In this document: positions 8,582-17,145 of the stretch, in pieces
How the letters are laid out: each line of letters begins with the position of its first letter
Numbering within the stretch: position 1 is the stretch's first letter
Origin: Pyxidicoccus xibeiensis
GTDB lineage: Bacteria; Myxococcota; Myxococcia; Myxococcales; Myxococcaceae
Direction: 5' to 3'
Assembly: GCF_024198175.1 (NCBI RefSeq)
Contig: NZ_JAJVKV010000010.1
Coordinates: forward strand, 1 to 64,000
Length of the DNA: 64,000 nt
The notes under the pieces: model-generated
Told to the model about the DNA's origin: nothing
The model's database searches: none
Seen by the model: only the letters and a program-made list of their open reading frames with translations
Program-made: the position numbers and the translations under genes

Positions 8582-11149
8582 ATGGCGGACGTCGCCCTTC
8601 CCATCGATCCCCTCCTGCCGGAGATCGTCTCCACGCTGCGCGGCGCGCGCTCGCTCGTGCTGGAGGCCCCGCCCGGTGCGGGAAAGACGACGCGCGTGCC
8701 TCGCGCGCTGCTGGAGGCCGGGCTCGGACAGAGCAAGGAGATCATCGTCCTCCAGCCCCGCCGCCTGCCTACCCGGCTCGCCGCCCAGCGCGTCTCCGAG
8801 GAGCTGGGCGAGCGCGTGGGTGACACCGTCGGCTACCAGGTCCGCTTCGAGGACGTGCGCAGCGCGAAGACGCGCCTGTCCTTCGTCACCGAGGGCGTGC
8901 TCGGCCGCCGCCTGCTGTCAGACCCGAAGCTGCGCGACGTGGGCGTCGTCGTGCTCGACGAGTTCCACGAGCGGCACCTGTCCGCGGACATCTCGCTCGC
9001 GCTGCTGCGCCGGCTCCAGGAGACCGCGCGCCCCGACCTCAAGGTGGTCGTCATGTCCGCGACCCTGGAGGCCGAGCCCATCCGTGCGTACCTCGGAGGT
9101 TGTCCCTCCCTGCGCTCGGAGGGCCGCCGCTTCGACGTGAGCGTGGAGTACCTGCCCACGCCCGACGAGCGGTACCTGGACCAGCAGGTCCTCTCCGGCA
9201 TCAAGCGCGTGTTCGCCAACGGCCTGGACGGCGACGTGCTCGTCTTCCTCCCCGGCGCAGGTGAAATCCGCCGCGCGCGAGACGCCTGCGCCGAGTTCGC
9301 CGAGCGCCACGGCGCCGACGTCCTCCCCCTCCACGGAGACCTGTCCCCCGCGGAGCAGGACCGCGCCGTGCGCCGCAGCCCGCGCCGGAAGATCATCCTC
9401 TCCACCAACGTGGCGGAGACGTCCGTCACCATCGACGGCGTGGCCGTCGTCATCGACACGGGCCTGGCGCGCGTGGCCAGCCACTCGCCCTGGTCCGGCC
9501 TGCCCCAGCTCAAGCTGGCCAAGGTCAGCCGCGCCTCCGCCATCCAGCGCGCGGGCCGCGCCGGCCGGACCCGCGCCGGCCAGTGCCTGCGCCTCTACAC
9601 GCAGCACGACTTCGACGGCCGGCCCGAGCAGGAGGCCCCCGAAATCCGCCGCATGGACCTGACGGAGACGGTGCTCGCCCTGCGCGCCTCCGGCGTGACG
9701 GACCTGGGTGCCTTCCCCTTCTTCGAGCCCCCGCCCCCCGCTTCGCTCGAAGCCGCGGAGACCCTGCTGCGCCGGCTGGGCGCGGTGGATGCGAAAGGCC
9801 TGGTCACCGACGTGGGCCAGCGCCTGCTGCGCTTCCCCGTCCACCCGCGGCAGGCGCGCGTCATCGTCGAGGGCGAGCGCCGGGGCGTGGGCGCCGAGGC
9901 CGCCACGCTCGCGGCCCTCATGGGCGAGCGCGACATCCGCCGCGAGGCTCGCGCCAACCTGGGCCCGGGAGGGGGCCGCGCCTCCGCCATCGTCAGCGGG
10001 CCCTCCGACCTGCTGGAGCTGCTGGAGCGCTTCCGAGACGCCGAGCGCGCCAACTTCGCCAGCGGGCGCCTGCACTCGCTCTCACTGGAGCAGGGCGCGG
10101 TGCAGGCCGTGGACCGCGTCCAGAAGCAGCTGCGGCGCGCGGTGCGGACGCAGGGCGAGCGGCCCCACCGTGCCGAGGACGTGGAGCAGGCGCTAATGCT
10201 CAGCGTGCTCGCCGGCTACCCGGACCGCGTGGCCCGCCGGCGCCGCCCGCGCGCACCCGAGCTGCTCCTCTTCGGCGGCGGCACCGTGTCCCTCTCCGAG
10301 GTGAGCGTGGTGCAGGACGCCGACCTCATGGTGGCCGTGGACGCCGAGGAGCGTCCGGGCCGCGGCGCCATGGTCCGCATCGCCAGCGCCGTGGAGCCCG
10401 AGTGGCTGCTCGACCTCTACCCCGACGCGCTGGAGGAGGTGGACACCCTCCAGTGGAACGCCGAGGCCCGCCGCGTGGAGCGCCTCACGCGCCTGTCCTA
10501 CGGCAACCTCGTGCTGGAGGAGACGCGCACCCCTGCCCCGCCCTCCGAGGCCACCGCTCGCGTCCTCGTCGAGGCCGCGCTCGCCGCCGGCCCGGGGAAG
10601 TTCGCGGACCCGGAGGCGCTGGAGCAGTGGCGCACCCGCGTCGCGCTGCTCGCCCAGGCCTTCCCCGAAGCGAAGTTCCCCGCCGTGGACGACACTTTCC
10701 TGCGCGATGCCCTGGCCTCGCTGTGCTCGGACGCGCGCAGCTTCAAGGACCTGGAGGGCGTGTCGCTGCTCGACGCCCTCTATGCCCGGCTCACCTCCGA
10801 GCAGCAGCGGCTGCTGGCCACGCACGCTCCGGAGCGCGTGACGCTGCCCGGTGGCCGGGGCGTCAAGGTGCACTACGAGCCGGGCAAGCCGCCCTGGGTG
10901 GAGTCCCGCCTGCAGGACTTCTTCGGCATGGCGCAGGGCCCCAACGTCTGCGCGGGCCGCGTGCCGCTCGTGCTGCACCTGCTCGCGCCCAACATGCGCG
11001 CGGTGCAGGTCACCACGGACCTGGCCGGCTTCTGGGAGCGGCACTACCCCGCCATCCGCAAGGAGCTGTGCCGCAAGTACCCGCGACACTCGTGGCCGGA
11101 GGACCCGCGCCACGCACAGCCGCCCGCGCCCAGGCCGCCGCGCCGCTGA
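8582..11149 (+). CDS. hrpB: ATP-dependent helicase HrpB
   Basis: 855 residues, DEAH-box-like RNA helicase of the HrpB group. Walker A APPGAGKTT near residue 31, motif II as DEFH (the HrpB variant of DEAH), motif III SATLEA, motif IV-V LSTNVAETSVTIDG and motif VI QRAGRAGRTRAG; then a winged-helix/ratchet region and the HrpB C-terminal domain ending in HYPAIRKELCRKYPRHSWPEDP. Length matches the family (~810-850). HrpB occurs widely in bacteria, but its RNA target is not established. The ATG follows AGAGGAACC. Confidence 0.93.
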   Translation: MADVALPIDPLLPEIVSTLRGARSLVLEAPPGAGKTTRVPRALLEAGLGQSKEIIVLQPRRLPTRLAAQRVSEELGERVGDTVGYQVRFEDVRSAKTRLSFVTEGVLGRRLLSDPKLRDVGVVVLDEFHERHLSADISLALLRRLQETARPDLKVVVMSATLEAEPIRAYLGGCPSLRSEGRRFDVSVEYLPTPDERYLDQQVLSGIKRVFANGLDGDVLVFLPGAGEIRRARDACAEFAERHGADVLPLHGDLSPAEQDRAVRRSPRRKIILSTNVAETSVTIDGVAVVIDTGLARVASHSPWSGLPQLKLAKVSRASAIQRAGRAGRTRAGQCLRLYTQHDFDGRPEQEAPEIRRMDLTETVLALRASGVTDLGAFPFFEPPPPASLEAAETLLRRLGAVDAKGLVTDVGQRLLRFPVHPRQARVIVEGERRGVGAEAATLAALMGERDIRREARANLGPGGGRASAIVSGPSDLLELLERFRDAERANFASGRLHSLSLEQGAVQAVDRVQKQLRRAVRTQGERPHRAEDVEQALMLSVLAGYPDRVARRRRPRAPELLLFGGGTVSLSEVSVVQDADLMVAVDAEERPGRGAMVRIASAVEPEWLLDLYPDALEEVDTLQWNAEARRVERLTRLSYGNLVLEETRTPAPPSEATARVLVEAALAAGPGKFADPEALEQWRTRVALLAQAFPEAKFPAVDDTFLRDALASLCSDARSFKDLEGVSLLDALYARLTSEQQRLLATHAPERVTLPGGRGVKVHYEPGKPPWVESRLQDFFGMAQGPNVCAGRVPLVLHLLAPNMRAVQVTTDLAGFWERHYPAIRKELCRKYPRHSWPEDPRHAQPPAPRPPRR

Positions 11150-11182
11150 CAGCGGTCGGGCGTCGGCTCCGGCGCCCGGCCA

Positions 11183-11659
11183 CTACAGGCGCTTGTGCAT
11201 CTCCAGGTGGTCGATGCCGGCTTCCTGGAACACGGCGCCCACGGCCTCGTAGCCGTGCTTCTTGTAGAACTCGAGCGCGTACAGCTGCGCGTGCAGCATG
11301 ATGCCGGTGACGCCCCGCCGCCGCGCCTCGTTCTCCAGCTCCGTCAGCAGCAGGGAGCCCACGCGCGCCTTGCGGTGCGCCTGGAGCACCGCCATGCGGC
11401 CAATCTGTCCCCACGTGCCCGTCTGGTTCGCTGGAGGTTGGGGCAGCATGACGAGCCGACCCGTGCCGATGGCGTGACCGCCCTGGTTCGCGATGACGTG
11501 GTAGGCGTTGGCGTCCTCGGCGTCCCGCTCGATGCCTTCGGGGACGTGCTGCTCCTCGATGAACACCACCTCGCGGATGGCGAGCGCCTGCATGAGCTCC
11601 GCCTCACCCTGGATCTGGGTGATGGTGACGGGCGCGGATGTATCCGTGGGAGAAGCCAT
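11183..11659 (-). CDS. GNAT-family N-acetyltransferase
   Basis: 158 residues. YjcF/ElaA-like GNAT: ALAIREVVFIEEQHVPEGIE at the N-terminus is the typical opening of this subgroup, TGRLVML, QIGRMAVLQAHRKARVGSLLL supplies the acetyl-CoA pyrophosphate loop (Q/R-x-x-x-G/A pattern, slightly degenerate), and LYALEFYKKHGYEAVG closes the fold. Substrate unknown. The chosen ATG gives MASPTDTSAPV; a reading beginning 36 bases earlier is possible. Divergent from the MFS gene, 76 bases away. Confidence 0.8.
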   Translation of the reverse strand: MASPTDTSAPVTITQIQGEAELMQALAIREVVFIEEQHVPEGIERDAEDANAYHVIANQGGHAIGTGRLVMLPQPPANQTGTWGQIGRMAVLQAHRKARVGSLLLTELENEARRRGVTGIMLHAQLYALEFYKKHGYEAVGAVFQEAGIDHLEMHKRL

Positions 11660-11735
11660 GTCGTGGGCAAGGTACACAAAAGACCGCGAGGCCAACAGGC
11701 GGAAAAGCTCCCCGGCATGTCAAGGTCCGGCCTGT

Positions 11736-12950
11736 ATGCCAAGCCAGCATCCGGCGGCCGGCCGTCTATCCCTGGCCGGCTTCTATTTCTTCTATTACGC
11801 GGCAGTGGGAATCGTCCTGCCCTTCCTGCCTGCATATCTCAAGTCGCTGTCGCTCTCGACGACGCAGGTGGGGCTGCTGCTGGCCATCAATCCGCTGGTC
11901 TCGCTGCTCGCTCCCCCACTGTGGGGTCACCTGGCCGACCGCACCGGGCGCGCCTCGCGCATCCTCACCGTGCTGGCATCCGGAGCGGTGCTCGCGTTCT
12001 CACTGCTGCTGCTGGCGCGAGAGTTCCCCGCCCTGGTGGCGTCGCTCGTCACGTACGCCTTCTTCGTGACGTCCTTCACGCCTCTCATCGATAGCCTGGC
12101 GCTGCACCATGTCGCTCGCGCTGGCGGCAGCTATGCCCACCTGCGGCTGTTCGGCTCGCTGGGCTTCATCGCCTCCAGCGTGGGGTTCGGCCTGCTGGTG
12201 ACGCGGGTGGACCGGATCACCGTCATCACGGCCCTGGGCCTGCTGGCGCTGCTGCTCGCGTGGAGCTTCACGCTGCGGGACACGCCCGCATCGGGCGATG
12301 TCCGGCCGCACCCACTGGCCGGAGTGAAGCTGCTGCGACACAGGGACTTCCGCTGGATGCTTTCGGCCACATGCCTGCACTGGATGGCCTGCGCGCCCTA
12401 CCACGGCACGCTCTCCATCCACGTCACCGCGCTCGGGCTGTCACCCGCCGTGGTGGGCGTGACGGCGGGCGCGGGCGTGGTGGCGGAGGTGGTGGTGATG
12501 GCGCTCTACCCGCGCCTGGCGGCGCGCTTCGCCCCCCGCCACGTGCTGGCCCTGGCCTTCGCGTCGAGCGCGCTGCGCTGGGCTGGCATGGCGCTGACGT
12601 CGTCCGCGGGGGTGCTGGTGGGGCTCGCGCCACTGCACGGGCTGACCTTCGGCGCCTTCTACGTGGCCAGCGTCGCCTTCCTCGCGCGCCGCGTGCCTCC
12701 GGAGCTGCGGGCGTCGGGACAGGCGCTGTTCGCCGCCGTCACCTTCGGCATGGGAGGACTGGTGGGGTATGCCGGCTCGGGGGCCGCGTATGACTGGCTG
12801 GGGGGACACCGGCTGTTCGCCGTGGCGGCCGGGCTGGAACTGGTGGCCCTCTTCCTGGTGCTCCAGGCCTCGCCACCGGGGGAGCCGGAGGTGCGGCCCT
12901 CGCGGGGCGCGGTGGAAGGGCCGGGGCCTCTTCCCCAGGAGGCCCCGTGA
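11736..12950 (+). CDS. MFS transporter, MFS_1-like / HcaT-like
   Basis: 404 residues with twelve apparent membrane segments. GFYFFYYAAVGIVLPFLP at the start, LSLSTTQVGLLLAINPLVSLLAPPLWGHLADRTGR (the loop 2-3 MFS signature) and SYAHLRLFGSLGFI in helix 5 match the HcaT/nucleoside-symporter-like branch (E. coli HcaT takes up 3-phenylpropionate). Substrate is unknown; no catabolic genes are nearby. The start MPSQHPAAGRLSLAG puts the first helix right after a short cytoplasmic tail; upstream in-frame readings run into the GNAT gene. Confidence 0.8.
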   Translation: MPSQHPAAGRLSLAGFYFFYYAAVGIVLPFLPAYLKSLSLSTTQVGLLLAINPLVSLLAPPLWGHLADRTGRASRILTVLASGAVLAFSLLLLAREFPALVASLVTYAFFVTSFTPLIDSLALHHVARAGGSYAHLRLFGSLGFIASSVGFGLLVTRVDRITVITALGLLALLLAWSFTLRDTPASGDVRPHPLAGVKLLRHRDFRWMLSATCLHWMACAPYHGTLSIHVTALGLSPAVVGVTAGAGVVAEVVVMALYPRLAARFAPRHVLALAFASSALRWAGMALTSSAGVLVGLAPLHGLTFGAFYVASVAFLARRVPPELRASGQALFAAVTFGMGGLVGYAGSGAAYDWLGGHRLFAVAAGLELVALFLVLQASPPGEPEVRPSRGAVEGPGPLPQEAP

Positions 12951-12965
12951 TAGGCTGGGGGCGTC

Positions 12966-14018
12966 ATGCGTTCCGCCCCACTGCTCGCACTCGCCCTGGG
13001 CCTGCTGGCCATGCCCGCCGCCGCCCAGCCGGAGTTCTTCTTCGGTACCGGCCAGCCCCCCGTCTTCCGCGAGGAGGACATGGACAAGCGCTTCACGCGC
13101 ACGCGGATGTACCAGGCACTGCGCCAGGGCACCAACGACCCCAACTGCGCGCAGGTGCTGGGGGCGATGCTCACGCTGCTCGGTGAGACGGCGCCGCTGT
13201 TCCACAAGCGCGACGAGAACTTCATGCTGGAGCCGGTGCTGGTCCAGGCGCTGAGCACCCAGCTCGTCAACCCGCGCTTCCCGGGCAACGCCTTCTTCGT
13301 CGCCATGGTGCGGCGGGCGCTCATCGAGCAGAAGCTGCCCCCCGAGTGGCTCGTCACCGCGCAGGCGCTGGCGCCGTACTACCCCGCCATGGACATGGGC
13401 AAGCTGCGCTTCCTGTCCGACGGCGTGAAGCCGCTGGACAGCTTCCTGCTCACCCTGCCCGTGCTGCGGCAGCGGTATTCCGAGGACGTGCAGCGCGCCA
13501 CCTCCGTCGCCGCGTCCACCGCCGAGGCCCTCTTCCGCGACAACTACCTGGACCACGAGCTGGCCTTCGCCAACGTCGAGGTCATCGACGTGAAGCTGGA
13601 GAAGCCGAAGAAGAAGCGGCTCAAGAAGGGCGAGGAGCCGGAGAAGCCGATGATGGTGGCCCGCCTCGTCTGGGTGGAGCCGGAGCCGCCTTCGACGACG
13701 CAGTACGAGTTCCAGTTCGGCAAGCCCCGCCAGCGCGCCAAGGTGGAGCTCACCGCGAAGCTCCTGGACTCGCAGTACGTCGACCTCAACAAGCTGCTCC
13801 GGGGGACCAAGGTCCTCGTGCGGGGCCGCTTCTGGGATTACAAGAAGGGGATGACCGCCATCGAGCTGCGAGACGCGCTGCTGTTCCCCGAGCGCGACTG
13901 GTCGCAGGTCTCCGGCCTGGTGGACCCGGCCGCGCTCGCCGCCTGCCCCCTGGCCGTCAATGACCTGACGGGCATGGCCGCCGTCCAGCCGGGAGCCTTC
14001 GGCAAGACACCGCGCTGA
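12966..14018 (+). CDS. Secreted protein of unknown function
   Basis: 350 residues, not recognised. The first ~20 residues (MRSAPLLALALGLLAMPAAAQ) are a clear signal peptide with an AAA-Q cleavage site. The body is mixed alpha/beta; a Lys-rich segment LEKPKKKRLKKGEEPEKP near residue 215 looks disordered and precedes a predicted strand-rich C-terminal half (ARLVWVEPEPPSTTQYEF..TKVLVRGRFWDYKKGMTAIEL). It begins 15 bases after the MFS gene and is probably in the same transcript. A beta-rich end could be an OB-like binding domain, which is a guess. Confidence 0.7.
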   Translation: MRSAPLLALALGLLAMPAAAQPEFFFGTGQPPVFREEDMDKRFTRTRMYQALRQGTNDPNCAQVLGAMLTLLGETAPLFHKRDENFMLEPVLVQALSTQLVNPRFPGNAFFVAMVRRALIEQKLPPEWLVTAQALAPYYPAMDMGKLRFLSDGVKPLDSFLLTLPVLRQRYSEDVQRATSVAASTAEALFRDNYLDHELAFANVEVIDVKLEKPKKKRLKKGEEPEKPMMVARLVWVEPEPPSTTQYEFQFGKPRQRAKVELTAKLLDSQYVDLNKLLRGTKVLVRGRFWDYKKGMTAIELRDALLFPERDWSQVSGLVDPAALAACPLAVNDLTGMAAVQPGAFGKTPR

Positions 14019-14141
14019 CGGGCATCCCGCTCCCGGACGCCCATCCGTCCTCCCGCACGGCCTTCTCCAGCGCCACGAGAGGGCACCCGTCCTGGCACGG
14101 CCCCTGCTCTCCCCGCGCCACCCACGCGAGGGAGGGCAGCC

Positions 14142-14951
14142 ATGAAGGTCGACGCGCCAGAGTCTCAACCCGCACCCGAGAAGCAGGCCCCCGACGGAGC
14201 CCGGTTCAGGAAGGCGCTCCAGGAGGCGGACTCGCGCCGGCCCGCGCCCACCGGAGGAGCCGCCGTCCGTGCCCCTGGAGCTCCCGGAAGGGCGCCCCCC
14301 GCGGGGCAGCTCTCGCGGCCTCTCGCGCCCGCCTCCACCGCGCGTGCAGCAGGCCCCGTCCTCGCCACCGCGCGGGGCGCCCTGGCCAGCCCGGAGAACC
14401 TCACCCGGACGCGCCAGGTGATGCACGTGGAGGCGCAGCGCCTGGGCACCGTCCGCGGCGAGGCCAGCACCCACGTCCAGGAGCGCAACGAGCACCGCCT
14501 CACCGACCTCATCGCTCGCGAGCTGTCGCGCGACCCACGGGCCACGCCTCCTCCGCTCGCCGATGCGCGTTCGCCTTCCGTGGCCCCTCCCCCCGAGACG
14601 CGGCGGGAAGGAATGGACGTTCCATTCCAGGAAGGTCGCGGGGTGGCGGTGGTGGGGCCGGGAGGCTCCGGAGCGGCCAATACCCAGGAGGTGCCCGCGG
14701 CGACGCGTGCCGAGGCAGCCCTGGAGCTCATCCAGCGCATCGAGGTCTTCGTGAAGTCCCAGCGGCCAGCGCTCAGCCTCAGCCTTCGCGGCGGCCTGGA
14801 GGCCACGGTGGAGGTAGAGCGGACGGGCCCGCGCGAGGTGGCGCTGCGCATCCAGGGACACCGGGGGCCGGTGCCGACCGAGGACGTCGCGCGGCTGCGG
14901 GACGCCCTGGAGGCGCGGGGCCTTCGACTCCGCTCCCTGCATGCGCAGTAG
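14142..14951 (+). CDS. Possible FliK/HrpP-like (type III secretion length-control-like) protein
   Basis: 269 residues. Residues 1-180 are Pro/Ala/Arg-rich and disordered. The last ~80 (ELIQRIEVFVKSQRPALSLS..GGLEATVEVERTGPREVALRIQGHRGP..EDVARLRDALEARGLRL) form a strand-strand-strand-helix pattern like the C-terminal substrate-switch domain of FliK, HrpP and YscP, including the final RLRDALEARGL helix. No other secretion gene is near. The similarity is by eye only; it could be an unrelated protein. It ends 17 bases before a strong hairpin. Confidence 0.5.
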   Translation: MKVDAPESQPAPEKQAPDGARFRKALQEADSRRPAPTGGAAVRAPGAPGRAPPAGQLSRPLAPASTARAAGPVLATARGALASPENLTRTRQVMHVEAQRLGTVRGEASTHVQERNEHRLTDLIARELSRDPRATPPPLADARSPSVAPPPETRREGMDVPFQEGRGVAVVGPGGSGAANTQEVPAATRAEAALELIQRIEVFVKSQRPALSLSLRGGLEATVEVERTGPREVALRIQGHRGPVPTEDVARLRDALEARGLRLRSLHAQ

Positions 14952-14967
14952 GCGCCGCCACAACGAC

Positions 14968-15000
14968 GAAGGCCCTCTCGCCGGGTGGCGGAGGGCCTTC
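14968..15000. terminator. Bidirectional hairpin terminator
   Basis: GAAGGCCCTC and its exact complement GAGGGCCTTC flank a 13-base loop. It sits between the convergent ends of the FliK-like gene (plus) and fdxA (minus). There is no long T-run on either strand, so termination efficiency is uncertain. Confidence 0.65.
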
Positions 15001-15030
15001 TGGGGACACGCTGGCGTGAGCGCGGACGGC

Positions 15031-15366
<336 letters not shown>

Positions 15367-15421
15367 GGAACGTTCTCCTTAGAAGATTCTAGCGCGTCCG
15401 TGGGCGCGCACAGTAGTGGTT

Positions 15422-15465
15422 CGAGCCGGCGATGGCACCCTGAAATTGTGCCGCTCGCCGGCTCG
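15422..15465 (-). terminator. Two-tier hairpin between asd and fdxA
   Basis: Outer arms CGAGCCGGCG and CGCCGGCTCG (10 pairs, exact) enclose inner arms GGCAC and GTGCC around a 9-base loop. It lies 10 bases after the asd stop. No T-run follows, so it may be a high-GC terminator, an mRNA 3'-end stabiliser, or a regulator of the fdxA leader. Confidence 0.5.
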
Positions 15466-15474
15466 GAAGTGGGG

Positions 15475-16563
15475 TCAGCCCAACAGGCCCTGGGCCCGAA
15501 GCTGCTCGGCCACGAGGATGGCTCCGCGCGCGGCGCCCATCTTCGTGTTGTGGGAGACGAGCACGTACTTGAAGCCGTTCTCCAGCACCCCGTCCTCGCG
15601 CACGCGGCCCACCGTGGTGGCCATGCCGCCGTGGGTGTCCCGGTCCAGCCGGGGCTGGGGACGGAACGGGTCGTCGAGCACCTCAATCCACCGCGGAGGA
15701 GCGGACGGCAGGTCGCGGGCCACCTCGGCCCCCCGCCACTCGCGCATCGCCTGCGTCACCTCGGCCACCGTGGCCTTTGCTCCCAGCGACACGAACACGG
15801 ACTCCGTGTGCCCTTCCATCACCGCCACGCGGGTGCAGGTGCAGGACACCCGGACATCGTGGGGGGTGAGCGCCGCGCCGCCGGGACGCAGGGCGCCGAG
15901 GATCTTCTTCGTCTCCACCTCCACCTTGTGCTCTTCCTTGGGGATGTAGGGGATGACGTTGTCCAGGATGTCCAGGCCGATGACCCCCGGCGAGCGGCCG
16001 GCGCCGGACATGGCCTGGAGGCTGGTCATCAGCACGGCCTTCACACCGAAGCGCTCGGCCAGCGGGGCCAGCGTCACCGCGAGGCCGGTGGTGGTGCAGT
16101 TGGGGATGGGAACGATGTAGCCCTTCCAGCCGCGCCGCTTCTGCTGCTCGCGCACGAGCGGCGCGTGGGCGGCGTTGACGGGCGGGATGAGCAGCGGGAC
16201 GTCCTCCTCGTAGCGGAAGGCGCTGGCGGCGGAGAAGACGGGGATGTCCTTCGCCAGCCGAGGCTCCAGCTCCCGCGCGACGTCCGCCTCCACGGCGGAG
16301 AAGACCAGGTCGTAGTCCTTCGCCTGCAGCGCGTCGCCGGCCATCACCTTCATTCCGGCAATCGCGGCGGGCAGCGGCTCGGGGACGAACCAGGCCGTCA
16401 TCCCGTTGGCCGTCTTCAGCGCCTCCCCGTAGGTTTTGCCCGCCGAGCGGGGCGACGCGGCGAGGCCGGTCAGCTCGATGAACGGGTGGTCCTTCAGGGC
16501 CGCGATGAACTGCTGTCCAGCGAGCCCTGTGGCGCCGACGAGCGCCGCGCGAAGCCTGGCCAT
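15475..16563 (-). CDS. asd: Aspartate-semialdehyde dehydrogenase, archaeal/fungal type
   Basis: 362 residues. Reduces aspartyl phosphate to aspartate semialdehyde (Thr/Met/Lys/DAP pathway). N-terminal Rossmann motif GATGLAGQQFI, FSAASAFRYEEDVPLLIPPVN, and the catalytic cysteine in PIPNCTTTGLAV, followed by TSLQAMSGAGRSPGV and the His region SCTCTRVAVMEGHTESV. The wording (NCTTTG, ASPRSAGKTYG) is that of the archaeal and yeast Hom2 type, not the usual bacterial GGNCTVSLM type. The ATG before ARLRAALVG was chosen over a longer reading. It joins homoserine dehydrogenase at 32625 in the same pathway but not in the same operon. Confidence 0.9.
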   Translation of the reverse strand: MARLRAALVGATGLAGQQFIAALKDHPFIELTGLAASPRSAGKTYGEALKTANGMTAWFVPEPLPAAIAGMKVMAGDALQAKDYDLVFSAVEADVARELEPRLAKDIPVFSAASAFRYEEDVPLLIPPVNAAHAPLVREQQKRRGWKGYIVPIPNCTTTGLAVTLAPLAERFGVKAVLMTSLQAMSGAGRSPGVIGLDILDNVIPYIPKEEHKVEVETKKILGALRPGGAALTPHDVRVSCTCTRVAVMEGHTESVFVSLGAKATVAEVTQAMREWRGAEVARDLPSAPPRWIEVLDDPFRPQPRLDRDTHGGMATTVGRVREDGVLENGFKYVLVSHNTKMGAARGAILVAEQLRAQGLLG

Positions 16564-16638
16564 GGGGGCATTTCTCCGGTGAGGGAAGAAGACCGCCGCT
16601 CCATACACTTTTTGACGACGCGCCGCATCCACCCTGCG

Positions 16639-16989
16639 TCAGTGGCGCATGGCCACCTGCGCGTGGGCATGGCGCTCCGTGGGGAAGCCCCCCGTCACCC
16701 AGGCCATCAAGCCTCCGTCGAGGCAGACGGCCTCACGCCCCTGCATGCGCAGCAGGCGACAGACGCGGCGCGTGTCCCTGCCGTCCGGCGAGCAGCCGCA
16801 CAGGACGATGAGCTCGTCGTCGGGGAGCATGTGGAGATCACGCGCGACCTCCGCGGGAGTCATTCTCAGTGCACCGGGGATGTGCAGGTCATATCGGTCC
16901 CAGTCCGAGGGGTCGCGACAGTCGAGGACGAGCACTTCATCGTCACCCAGACGCATGTACAGCTCAGCACACAGGATGGTGGGCTCCAC
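16639..16989 (-). CDS. Rhodanese-domain protein
   Basis: 116 residues. A single rhodanese domain: VLVLDCRDPSDWDRYDLHIPGALRM is the conserved N-terminal half and IVLCGCSPDGRDTRRVCRLL holds the active-site cysteine loop. The loop CGCSPDGR is not the common CxxGxRS, so sulphur-transfer activity is unproven. The GTG at 16989 was preferred because GGAGG stands 6 bases before it; the ATG 102 bases upstream gives an Arg/Pro-rich tail with no match to rhodaneses. It lies 75 bases upstream of asd on the same strand. Confidence 0.8.
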   Translation of the reverse strand: MEPTILCAELYMRLGDDEVLVLDCRDPSDWDRYDLHIPGALRMTPAEVARDLHMLPDDELIVLCGCSPDGRDTRRVCRLLRMQGREAVCLDGGLMAWVTGGFPTERHAHAQVAMRH

Positions 16990-17145
16990 GAGACCTCCGC
17001 GGGGTCTTCTCCGGGAACCCGGAGCCCCCGGAGCCTGTTCCGTGGCGCTCGCCCGGCTGCCCCACCCTCGCGGCCTACGGGCATGCCGCACCGCGCCGTG
17101 AGCCGGCGGAGGCGGTGCCGCCCGCCTCCTCCGGAAACGCCGCTC

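Noticed and set aside
11157..11178. CGGGCG/CGCCCG stem between hrpB and the acetyltransferase gene
   Set aside because: Six pairs only, expected by chance in such G+C-rich sequence.
12441..14963. Open minus-strand frame of 840 codons
   Set aside because: Antisense to the MFS, secreted-unknown and FliK-like genes; His/Arg/Gly-rich nonsense text.
15433..15450. TGGCAC...TTGT resembling a sigma-54 -24/-12 promoter
   Set aside because: It lies inside the two-tier hairpin, lacks the -12 GC, and would transcribe antisense into asd.
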